Below, piece by piece: positions 6,871 to 13,819 of a stretch of DNA of 17,306 nt; the first letter of the stretch is position 1, and each line of letters opens with the position of its first letter. The stretch is from Hippea sp964442345 (lineage in GTDB: Bacteria > Campylobacterota_A > Desulfurellia > Desulfurellales > Hippeaceae): the NCBI GenBank assembly GCA_964442345.1, contig CAYTZD010000033.1:1-17306 (forward strand), written 5' to 3'. A program made the translations under genes and the position numbers. The notes beneath the pieces are model-generated. The model was not told the DNA's origin, made no database searches, and saw nothing but the letters and a program-made list of their open reading frames with translations.

Positions 6871-7705
6871 AAATCTGCGTCCCTACGCCTTCCAAAGTAA
6901 AAATCTCTTCCAATAGAGAATGTGGCTTTGTTCCATTTATAATATGCACCTTTTTTACTCCAGATTCAACCGCATCTTTAGCTGAAAGCACCTTAGGTAT
7001 CATACCGCCACCTATGGTGCCATTATTTATCAGACTTCTTATCTCGCTTATGTGAATAGAAGAGATAAGATTGCCGTCTTTGTCGAGAACACCATCTGTG
7101 TCGGTTAAAAATATAAGCTTTTCAGCCTTTAAGCTTATAGCCACAGCACTTGCAACGCTATCGGCATTTATGTTGTATCTTTTACCAAGCTCATCAAATC
7201 CAATAGGTGCAACAACTGGTATATAACCACTTTGCGAAAGGTGGATAAGTATATCAGGATTTACGCTCTCTACATCACCTACAAGACCCAAATCAACATC
7301 TTCGAGAAGCTTCTTTTTAGCCTTTATAATCTGCGCATCGACACCACTAACACCAACAGCCTTGCCGCCGCTTTTATTTATCTGCAAAACTATCTCTTTG
7401 TTGACCTTACCTGCAAGCACCATTACCACGACTTCCATCGTCTGCTGATCTGTAATTCTCAAACCCTTATAAAACTTGCTTTCAATATTCAGCTTGCTTA
7501 ATGTTTGACCTATTTCTGGCCCACCACCGTGAACCACAATAGGATTAATACCAACATATTTAAGAAGCGATACATCCTTTGAAAAAATCTCCCTTAATTT
7601 CGGGTCAATCATAGCTGAACCGCCGTATTTTATAACCATGCTTTTTGAGTAAAATCTCTTTATGTAAGGGAGAACTTCAACCAAACAATCACCTTTATCA
7701 AACAT
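6857..7705 (-). CDS. argB: Acetylglutamate kinase
   Basis: Phosphorylates N-acetyl-L-glutamate with ATP, the second step of arginine synthesis. The 282-residue protein has KYGGSAM at 26-32 (catalytic Lys26), HGGGPEIG at 59-66, the substrate-binding GLRITD at 81-86, NINADSVASAVA starting at 178 and GGGMIPK at 232-238. The C-terminal sequence ending EGVGTQI, together with an N-terminal helix before the first strand, resembles the hexameric arginine-inhibited type rather than the E. coli type; this is inference. A GGAG-type ribosome site precedes the ATG at 7705. No other arg genes are in the window. It is the first gene of a unit with a kinase and a receiver protein, an uncommon pairing. Confidence 0.96.
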   Translation of the reverse strand: MFDKGDCLVEVLPYIKRFYSKSMVIKYGGSAMIDPKLREIFSKDVSLLKYVGINPIVVHGGGPEIGQTLSKLNIESKFYKGLRITDQQTMEVVVMVLAGKVNKEIVLQINKSGGKAVGVSGVDAQIIKAKKKLLEDVDLGLVGDVESVNPDILIHLSQSGYIPVVAPIGFDELGKRYNINADSVASAVAISLKAEKLIFLTDTDGVLDKDGNLISSIHISEIRSLINNGTIGGGMIPKVLSAKDAVESGVKKVHIINGTKPHSLLEEIFTLEGVGTQIYGED

Positions 7706-7730
7706 ATTCCACTCCTTCTCTATTGAAGTT

Positions 7731-7760
7731 AGTTTAACACATTAATTTTATAAAAATCAA
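7731..7760 (-). promoter_or_regulatory. Candidate promoter of the argB-kinase-receiver unit
   Basis: Minus strand: TTGATT at 7755-7760, an 18-base spacer, and TAAACT at 7731-7736 preceded by TGt (extended -10 form). It lies in the 130-base divergent gap 7706-7835 between argB and the diguanylate cyclase. Boxes are 4 of 6 matches each, so the call is tentative. Confidence 0.4.
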
Positions 7761-7778
7761 GATAACATCTAAGCTTTT

Positions 7779-7811
7779 TTGTTGACTAACCACTAAAAAT
7801 TATGATATTTA
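7779..7811 (+). promoter_or_regulatory. Candidate promoter region of the diguanylate cyclase unit
   Basis: Two overlapping possibilities on the plus strand: TTGTTG (7779-7784) with TATGAT (7801-7806) at 16 bases, or TTGACT (7782-7787) with an extended TGaTATTTA (7803-7811). The ribosome site AAGGAG at 7819-7824 follows, 11 bases before the ATG. Which pair is used cannot be decided by eye. Confidence 0.35.
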
Positions 7812-7835
7812 CCTTTACAAGGAGATAATAAAAAG

Positions 7836-9206
7836 ATGAAAAATGTAAGCCGCGGCAAAAGCATAGTAAAAGACAGCTTCCGTTTGATGATATTGATGGG
7901 CATATTTATGGGATTGGCTTTTATTCCACTTTCTGAATATGTCCTAAAGATACCCAAAAGCACGATATATTCAATCCCTTTCATTATAAGCACAATACTC
8001 TCTGGTATCTTTGTAGGCACAGTATCCTTCCTTGTTGTCAACATCACCATATTGAGAAAATTATCAAACCTTGAGAACAACATTGAAGCAATAACAAACA
8101 ATATACTAAACTATCAGATGGGAAAAGTGAGAACAATAAGAGAATGCGAAAACTGCTACCTAAGTATATACTCAAACGACATCATAGGCAGGATAGCGAT
8201 AAAGTATAATTCCTTAATCAGAGTCATAAGAGGACAATTCTGGCAACACGAAGCTTTAGAAGAATTCTCCCAAAAAATAGCAACTGTAAATTCAACAGAT
8301 AAATTAAACGAGATTATGCTTGATTTCTTGGTTGGCGAACTTGATATATTGGGCGCTGAGATATATCTTCTATCTTCAGGCAGCTTAGACCTTTTGCACT
8401 CAAACAGGGTAGCAACAATACTAACACAAGAAAAGAGAAAATCGCTTATAGACATAATAAGAAACGGCAATATTGTCTCCTTAAGAAGTGATGAGATAGA
8501 AATAGTGGACTTTGGAACAGGAAAGATAAAACCAAAAGAAGTGAGTTATTTCCCAATAGAACACAGCAATAGAGCATTACTGCTTGTGGTTTACAGCAAC
8601 TATCTATTGTCAAAAGAGAGAAAATCGTTTATTAGAAAAATGCTAAATGAGTATAAGTTTGCTTACGAAAGTGCCGAGATGTATGAAAGATTGCAAAATA
8701 TAGCAGCATACGACGAATTAACATGTCTATACAACAGAAGATTCGGCATGAGAAGAATCAACGAAGAATACAGAAGGGCTTTAAGGTCAAACTCTGCACT
8801 ATTATTTATCATGTTTGATATAGACCATTTTAAGAAGATAAACGATACATACGGGCATCAGGCTGGCGATTATATACTTGCATCTTTTGGAAAGATACTA
8901 AACGAAAACCTAAGAACAGAAGATATAGCGATGAGATACGGCGGCGAAGAGTTTCTGTGTGTTATGGGAAATACGAAGATTGAAGATGCTATAAAGAAAG
9001 CCGAAACCATAAGAGAGATAGTGGAAAAATCTGTCTTTGAATGGAATGATATAAAGATAAAAGTAACCGTATCTGGTGGTGTATCCTATACGATACCTTC
9101 GCAAGACAAAAAGACACCAGAAGATGTAATAAGAGAAGCTGACAAGGCACTGTATGAAGCCAAAAGAAGCGGAAGAAACAGAATAGTAACATATGCTTCA
9201 CTCTGA
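7836..9206 (+). CDS. Membrane-anchored GAF-GGDEF diguanylate cyclase
   Basis: Predicted to make cyclic di-GMP from two GTP. The 456-residue protein has two hydrophobic segments (about 16-36 and 46-72) with a very short loop between them. A linker helix follows, then a GAF-like sensor region (about 140-280) and the GGDEF domain (about 288-455). The catalytic signature is GGEEF at 369-373, an active variant. Metal-binding Asp328 and Asp330 lie in FDIDHFKKIND. The product-inhibition I-site RxxD is present as Arg360-Thr-Glu-Asp363, five residues before GGEEF, so feedback control is likely. DELTCLYNRR at 293-302 is the usual domain entry. Its 3' end overlaps the next transporter gene by 14 bases, suggesting a functional link. 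The signal sensed is unknown. Confidence 0.95.
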   Translation: MKNVSRGKSIVKDSFRLMILMGIFMGLAFIPLSEYVLKIPKSTIYSIPFIISTILSGIFVGTVSFLVVNITILRKLSNLENNIEAITNNILNYQMGKVRTIRECENCYLSIYSNDIIGRIAIKYNSLIRVIRGQFWQHEALEEFSQKIATVNSTDKLNEIMLDFLVGELDILGAEIYLLSSGSLDLLHSNRVATILTQEKRKSLIDIIRNGNIVSLRSDEIEIVDFGTGKIKPKEVSYFPIEHSNRALLLVVYSNYLLSKERKSFIRKMLNEYKFAYESAEMYERLQNIAAYDELTCLYNRRFGMRRINEEYRRALRSNSALLFIMFDIDHFKKINDTYGHQAGDYILASFGKILNENLRTEDIAMRYGGEEFLCVMGNTKIEDAIKKAETIREIVEKSVFEWNDIKIKVTVSGGVSYTIPSQDKKTPEDVIREADKALYEAKRSGRNRIVTYASL

Positions 9207-10776
9207 TATATTTTATCTATTTTTAATCATCGCATTGGGTTATATTCTCGGCAATATAAAGATAAAAGGTTTTTCTCTTGATATATCGGCTATCCTTATT
9301 GTTGCTTTAGTTGCTGGACACTTCAATATAACCATATCGCCTTCGTTCAAATTCTTTGGCCTTGCAATATTTATCTATGCAGTTGGATTGCAGGCAGGCC
9401 CTGGATTCTTTGAAGCAATAAAAGAAAACGGCATAAAGTTTAACTTTCTAAGCTTTTTATTACTTACGCTTATATTTTTATCTATCTTCTCTGTTGGCTT
9501 ATATCTATCCTTACCCGATACTGTGATAGATGGAATATTCACAGGTGCTATCTCAAGCGCACCGGCTTTGGCTGCTGCACTTGAGATCAAAAATTCACCA
9601 AATCTATCCATAGCATTCGGTGTTGTGTATCCGTTTGCTATATTTGCAACAATTATGTTCGTCAGATTTTTGCCGCAAATTCTAAAGGCAGACATACAAA
9701 AAGAGATAAAAGAGTTTGAAACAAAACAGCACCTTCTTCATCCCGATATTATCACAAAAAACTTCAAGATAACCAACGAAAACTTCAAAAACACAACCAT
9801 ATACAAGTCCCAGATAGAAAAGATGACAGCAACCGTAATAGAAAGGGTAGAATCAAGCAAACCGCACGAACAGGAAGCTGAAGATCCAATTCTTCATTAT
9901 GGAGACATCGTAAGGGTATCAGGAACAGAAGAACAGCTAAAAAATTTGCGTATCATTTTGGGTGAAGAGTTAAAAGAACCATACAAATTCCACGACGACA
10001 TGAAGGTTTATAGACTACTTGTAACAAACAAAGATGTGGTCGGCAGAAAGATTGGCGAATTAAAAGAACTAAAATCACTTCATGCAACAATAACAAAGGT
10101 TAGACGCTCTGGTATAGACATACCACCATATCCAACATTGTCGCTAAGATTGGGTGATAAGTTGTATGTCGTCGCTCCGCAGAAGTATGAGAAAAAACTG
10201 ACAAAACTAATAGGAAACGACCTTTTAAAGTATCCTGCAGCAGACTTTTTACCCATTGCATTGGGTATTGTTATAGGCATATTCATAGGCAATATCCCGT
10301 TTGAGATACCGTATCTTGGCACATTTAAGTTTAGCTTCGTTGGCGGCATACTTATTACAGCTTTAATCTTGGGAAGGATAGGCAGAACGGGAAGGATAGT
10401 CTGGCAGCTATCACCACATTCAAATTCTCTAATGAAGGTGTTGGGACAGTTAATATTCCTTGCAACAATCGGCACAAACTCTGGTAAATTTTTATTTGAA
10501 GCAATAAAAAATCACGGCTGGATTGCCATCACTTTGGGACTTTTTGGAATCCTTCTGCCACTGTCTATAACAACATTTGTCGCAAGAAAAATCTTTAAGA
10601 TGAATCTGCTTGATATCATGGGTGTTATATCTGGTGCTATGACATCGACACCATCTCTTTCTATGGCAAACAATATCGTAAATTCAGACTATCCATCCAT
10701 AGGCTATGCTGCCGTTTATCCATTTGCTATGGTCTTATCTATCATTTTGGCAGAAATAGGCATAAAGCTTATTTAA
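9193..10776 (+). CDS. AspT/YidE-YbjL-type transporter with two RCK_C domains
   Basis: A 527-residue inner-membrane transporter of the aspartate:alanine-exchanger (AspT/YidE) superfamily. Two homologous membrane halves (about 5-165 and 350-527) flank a soluble centre (about 166-348) with two RCK_C/TrkA_C-like domains, roughly 205-265 and 270-340. The duplication can be read directly: GLQAGPGFFEAIKENG (65-80) matches GTNSGKFLFEAIKNHG (427-442), and GAISSAPALAAALEI with VYPFAIF (118-151) matches GAMTSTPSLSMANNI with VYPFAMV (481-514). RCK_C domains usually bind small ligands and may gate transport. The substrate is unknown; AspT exchanges aspartate and alanine, but most relatives are uncharacterised. 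It overlaps the diguanylate cyclase gene by 14 bases and has no clear ribosome site of its own, so translational coupling is likely. Its end overlaps the convergent MFS gene by 8 bases. Confidence 0.9.
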   Translation: MLHSDIFYLFLIIALGYILGNIKIKGFSLDISAILIVALVAGHFNITISPSFKFFGLAIFIYAVGLQAGPGFFEAIKENGIKFNFLSFLLLTLIFLSIFSVGLYLSLPDTVIDGIFTGAISSAPALAAALEIKNSPNLSIAFGVVYPFAIFATIMFVRFLPQILKADIQKEIKEFETKQHLLHPDIITKNFKITNENFKNTTIYKSQIEKMTATVIERVESSKPHEQEAEDPILHYGDIVRVSGTEEQLKNLRIILGEELKEPYKFHDDMKVYRLLVTNKDVVGRKIGELKELKSLHATITKVRRSGIDIPPYPTLSLRLGDKLYVVAPQKYEKKLTKLIGNDLLKYPAADFLPIALGIVIGIFIGNIPFEIPYLGTFKFSFVGGILITALILGRIGRTGRIVWQLSPHSNSLMKVLGQLIFLATIGTNSGKFLFEAIKNHGWIAITLGLFGILLPLSITTFVARKIFKMNLLDIMGVISGAMTSTPSLSMANNIVNSDYPSIGYAAVYPFAMVLSIILAEIGIKLI

Positions 10777-11965
10777 GCGTAAGGGAATAGATTAAAGCCA
10801 AAAAGGACAACAAGGCAGAAACAATAAATAACACATAGAAAGAGAACTCATCGGCAATAAAACCACCAAGAGTAGGTAAAAAGTAAGAGAGAGCATTAAA
10901 AGTCCCCCTTATGCTGACATAGGTAGGCCTTCTCTGCTGTGGAGCTATCTTCAAAAGATAGTTTGTATATCCTATAAACGAGCCATGCAGATACGCACCC
11001 ATAAGAAAATAGACAACTAAAAGCAGATAGAAGTTTGAAAAGAAAATGCTTAAAAAAGGCACAAAGAAAGCCAATGTATTTGTCGTTAAAATGATAAATT
11101 TAGGACCTTTTCTGTCTGCAAAATAGCCCCAGAATAGGTTTGATAGAATGCTGCCTACCATCTGAATAGAGACAAAATAACCTATCTTCGATGGAGAGAT
11201 ATGCGCAACCTTTAAAGCATACAGCGATATAAATGGAAGACACATATAAACGGCATGGCTAAAAAATTCAGACATAACCATTCTTCTTAGGGAAAAATCA
11301 CTTTTTAAAATATTAAAAGCATCGTGAATAAATTCAGAAAAACTCCTATTTTTCTTCTGCTTCTGTTGGCCTTCATCCATCAAACCAAGACTTAGCGAAG
11401 TAAGACCAAAGCCTATCGTGGCAAATACAAACAAGATAGTAAAACCTACAGGATAAGGATAATGCTTCAGAACAAGCTTTACAATAATTCCACTTACAAC
11501 GGCAAGCATACCGCCTATAAATTGCCTTGCTGCCCAAAATCTTCCAAGCAGATCCGACGGTATGTTGTAGGAGATGATGTCATAGAATGGTATTGTGGCA
11601 ATACCACCAGCAAAGGAGAAAAGGCTCAAAAAGAAGATAAAGCAGACAAGTTCTGCTATTGGATGATTAGGCAGGAGAATATACGATGTTAAGGCTATCA
11701 TAAACCAAGAGATAAACCTGACCCAAAGCGATGCAACAAGATACGGCTTTTTTCTTCTTCCTTGCAGATAGAAAGCCGAAAGGAGTTGAAAAAATACAGC
11801 ACCGCCTCTTGAGATGGCCGCAGCAAAACCTATTATAGCGTTTGAGTTGACAAGGTGTTTTAGAAATGCTGGCAAAACAGTTGTATAATCGACAAAACCG
11901 TTTGATGCAAAGTAGAATACGCCGTGAGATATACCTAAAAGATAGTTCTTTCTTTTTCTATTCAT
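10769..11965 (-). CDS. MFS transporter, 12-helix, substrate unknown
   Basis: A 398-residue integral membrane protein with about 12 hydrophobic segments in two sets of six, separated by a charged cytoplasmic loop (about 197-225, rich in Lys and Gln). GYFADRKGPKF at 280-290 is the second-half version of the MFS loop motif (D-R-x-G). In the first half the equivalent region is degenerate (LQGRRKKPY at 68-75). I see no feature that identifies the cargo; export of a drug or metabolite, or uptake, are all possible. The ATG overlaps the recombinase gene by 8 bases, placing it last in the gmhA-rfaE2-recombinase unit. Its stop lies inside the end of the convergent transporter gene, with no terminator between. 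Confidence 0.88.
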   Translation of the reverse strand: MNRKRKNYLLGISHGVFYFASNGFVDYTTVLPAFLKHLVNSNAIIGFAAAISRGGAVFFQLLSAFYLQGRRKKPYLVASLWVRFISWFMIALTSYILLPNHPIAELVCFIFFLSLFSFAGGIATIPFYDIISYNIPSDLLGRFWAARQFIGGMLAVVSGIIVKLVLKHYPYPVGFTILFVFATIGFGLTSLSLGLMDEGQQKQKKNRSFSEFIHDAFNILKSDFSLRRMVMSEFFSHAVYMCLPFISLYALKVAHISPSKIGYFVSIQMVGSILSNLFWGYFADRKGPKFIILTTNTLAFFVPFLSIFFSNFYLLLVVYFLMGAYLHGSFIGYTNYLLKIAPQQRRPTYVSIRGTFNALSYFLPTLGGFIADEFSFYVLFIVSALLSFLALIYSLTLK

Positions 11966-12788
11966 CTTTTGCTATTGGATGCGTTTTATCGTAAACATCT
12001 GAAAGCTCTTTAAGGTTGAGATGTGTATAGATTTGCGTTGCCCTGATTGATGAATGCCCTAAAAATCTCTGAAGCAGCCTTAAATCCATACCGTTATTCA
12101 AAAGATGTGTGGCTTTTGTATGCCTTAAAGTGTGCGGTGATATATCCTTAAAAATGCTATGAATCGCATATTTCTTTACTATCTTTCTCACCATTCTATC
12201 TGAGATCCTTCTGCCATATCTATTCAAAAACAAAGGTCCTGTTTCTCTTTTATTTAGATATTCAACAAGATATTGAACAACCCTTTGACTAAAAGGCACA
12301 TACATAACCTTGCCACCTTTTCTTCTAACCTTCACCCTTAAATTATCAAAATCTACATCTTCCACATTTAGACTGACAAGCTCACTTACCCTTAAACCTG
12401 TTGAATATAAAAGCTCAAGCAAAGCCCTATCCCTTTTATCCTTAATGCTTTCAAGCAGGCTGACAATTTCATCAACTTCTAAAAATTTAGGAAGACTTTT
12501 CTTCTGTTTTGGCTTATCCACAAGCTTAACAGGATTCTTCTCAACAACACCTTTCTGCTTTAAGAACTCAAAAAACACGCTTAAAGACGCCAACTTTCTG
12601 TTTATACTCTTTGAAGATAATCCTTTCTTAAATAAAACAGACTCAAACTTCTCAACACCTTCTATGTCAAAACCGAAAGAGTGCGACAAAAACTCTTCAA
12701 CATCCCTTAAATATGCCTTTTTTGTATGATGCGAACTATACCTTACATCAAGATAACGCTCAAACTCTTCTATCAGCGCAGTATGCAT
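11958..12788 (-). CDS. Tyrosine recombinase of the XerC/XerD/XerA type
   Basis: Site-specific recombinase, 276 residues, slightly shorter than the roughly 300 of E. coli XerC/D. The N-terminal SAM-like DNA-binding domain spans about 1-90, with SINRKLASLSVFFEFL at 61-76. The catalytic domain follows with the full set: Arg133 in TGLRVSELVSL, Lys157 in RRKGGK, His219 and Arg222 in HTLRHTKATHLL, His245 in FLGHSS and nucleophile Tyr254 in IYTHLN. The likely role is resolution of chromosome dimers at a dif site. The gene has no integrase-like neighbours or attachment repeats, which argues against a phage or integron enzyme. It overlaps rfaE2 by 29 bases and the MFS gene by 8. Which Xer type it is cannot be settled from this window alone. 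Confidence 0.9.
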   Translation of the reverse strand: MHTALIEEFERYLDVRYSSHHTKKAYLRDVEEFLSHSFGFDIEGVEKFESVLFKKGLSSKSINRKLASLSVFFEFLKQKGVVEKNPVKLVDKPKQKKSLPKFLEVDEIVSLLESIKDKRDRALLELLYSTGLRVSELVSLNVEDVDFDNLRVKVRRKGGKVMYVPFSQRVVQYLVEYLNKRETGPLFLNRYGRRISDRMVRKIVKKYAIHSIFKDISPHTLRHTKATHLLNNGMDLRLLQRFLGHSSIRATQIYTHLNLKELSDVYDKTHPIAKDE

Positions 12789-13260
12789 CTATTATTCTCT
12801 CTATCGTCGATGTTGTTGACCTTCCATCCAAGAAGTCAATAAATTCAACCCTGCCACCGTTCTTCAAAACAAAATCTGCACCAACGACGGTTTTACCCTT
12901 CCAATCAGCACCTTTGAAGAGAAAATCGGGTTTTATCGCTTCTATTAACTTTATAGGCGTATCTTCTTCAAAGATAACGACAAAATCAACACTCTCTAAA
13001 CCAGCAAGCACAATCGCTCTATCCTGCTGATTGTTGATAGGTCTGTTTTTACCCTTTAGCCTTCTGACAGAGTTATCAGAATTCAAACCAACAAATAGCA
13101 CATCAACATTCTCTTTAGCCTTTGCAAGATAACTGACATGGCCTGCATGTATTATATCAAAGCAGCCGTTTGTAAAGCCTATGGTTTTGCCTTTTTCTTT
13201 TAGTCTTTTAGCTATGCTTTTAGCATCGTCAATACTTACAATCTTTTCAAGCAAACGCAT
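12760..13260 (-). CDS. rfaE2: D-glycero-beta-D-manno-heptose 1-phosphate adenylyltransferase
   Basis: Transfers AMP from ATP to heptose 1-phosphate, giving ADP-heptose precursor for the LPS core. The roughly 166-residue protein corresponds to the C-terminal domain of E. coli HldE, here as a separate gene. Counted from the TTG at 13266, FTNGCFDIIHAGHVSYL begins at 31 and holds the nucleotidyltransferase HxGH motif (His40, His43). It is followed by KNRPINNQQDRA at 73-84, the conserved KGADW at 118-122 and RSTTSTIERI at 149-158. I prefer the ATG at 13260 over the in-frame TTG two codons earlier, because the sequence just before the TTG leaves no room for a ribosome site. It overlaps gmhA by 14 bases with the ATG start. 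The kinase partner (rfaE1) and the phosphatase are not in the window. Confidence 0.94.
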   Translation of the reverse strand: MRLLEKIVSIDDAKSIAKRLKEKGKTIGFTNGCFDIIHAGHVSYLAKAKENVDVLFVGLNSDNSVRRLKGKNRPINNQQDRAIVLAGLESVDFVVIFEEDTPIKLIEAIKPDFLFKGADWKGKTVVGADFVLKNGGRVEFIDFLDGRSTTSTIERIIDAYCADRRV

Positions 13261-13807
13261 CTTCAACCATCTGACAGATCGTATGTATGATAAATATGTG
13301 AACTTCCTGAATGCGTGGCGTTGAGTCTGAATTTACAACAATCGCATAATCGCTTATGCCTTTTAGTATGCCGCCACTTCTGCCTAAAAGCCCAACGGTT
13401 TTAACGCCTATCGCTTTTGCCGTCTCAAATGCCTTTACAACATTTTTTGAGTTTCCAGAAGTGCTTATTCCAATCAGTATATCACCACTTCTGGCTAAAG
13501 CTTTAAGCTGTTTTTCAAATACTTCGTCAAACGAGTAATCGTTTGCAATGCTTGTTAGGTTTGAAGTATCCGTCGTAAGCGCTATAGCAGGCAGTGGCTT
13601 TCTCTCCTTTAAAAACCTGTTTACAAACTCAGCTGCCATATGTTGCGCATCAGCAGCAGAACCACCATTTCCGCAGATAAAAAGCGTATGCCCTTCTTCA
13701 AAAGCGTTTATAATCTCATCTGCGACCTTCCTTATCTCTTCAAACGATACGCTTTCCAAAACCCTTTTTAGTTCTTTAACTGCTTGCAAAAATTCGTCCT
13801 TTTTCAT
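13247..13807 (-). CDS. gmhA: Sedoheptulose 7-phosphate isomerase (phosphoheptose isomerase)
   Basis: Converts sedoheptulose 7-phosphate to D-glycero-D-manno-heptose 7-phosphate, the first committed step of LPS heptose synthesis. The 186-residue protein is a single SIS domain of normal GmhA length. Visible elements are ICGNGGSAADAQHMAAEF starting at 44 (phosphate loop, then catalytic Glu60), GISTSGNSKNV at 113-123, and TPRIQEVHIFIIH at 163-175 with Gln167 and catalytic-type His170. A GGGAG ribosome site (13815-13819) lies 7 bases before the ATG. It is the first gene of a unit continuing with rfaE2, so two consecutive pathway enzymes are co-expressed. Its 5' end faces the divergent lysine-ligase gene only 12 bases away. 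Confidence 0.96.
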   Translation of the reverse strand: MKKDEFLQAVKELKRVLESVSFEEIRKVADEIINAFEEGHTLFICGNGGSAADAQHMAAEFVNRFLKERKPLPAIALTTDTSNLTSIANDYSFDEVFEKQLKALARSGDILIGISTSGNSKNVVKAFETAKAIGVKTVGLLGRSGGILKGISDYAIVVNSDSTPRIQEVHIFIIHTICQMVEDAFA

Positions 13808-13812
13808 AACAT
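13784..13812 (+). promoter_or_regulatory. Candidate promoter of the epmA-like operon, inside the 5' end of gmhA
   Basis: Plus strand: TTGCAA (13784-13789), a 17-base spacer, and TAACAT (13807-13812). Both boxes match consensus at 4 of 6. Transcription would begin about 7-8 bases after the -10, which falls on the ATG at 13820 itself. That would give a leaderless message, consistent with the absence of a ribosome site before this ATG. Confidence 0.35.
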
Positions 13813-13819
13813 AACTCCC

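Noticed and set aside
10080..10475. Open frame of 131 codons on the minus strand
   Set aside because: Antisense to the second half of the AspT-like transporter; the membrane duplication on the plus strand clearly identifies the real gene.
12310..12729. Open frame of 139 codons on the plus strand
   Set aside because: Antisense to the Xer recombinase gene, whose catalytic residues are all in place; the shadow is Ser/Thr/Leu-rich without motifs.
11958..12788. Recombinase as part of a prophage, integron or genomic island
   Set aside because: Neighbours are housekeeping heptose and transporter genes in the same operon, with no attachment repeats, tRNA gene or phage genes nearby.
13784..13819. 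TTG start at 13784 for the EpmA-like gene
   Set aside because: It would begin inside gmhA and on the -35 of the candidate promoter; the added residues look random and the ATG at 13820 is the natural start.
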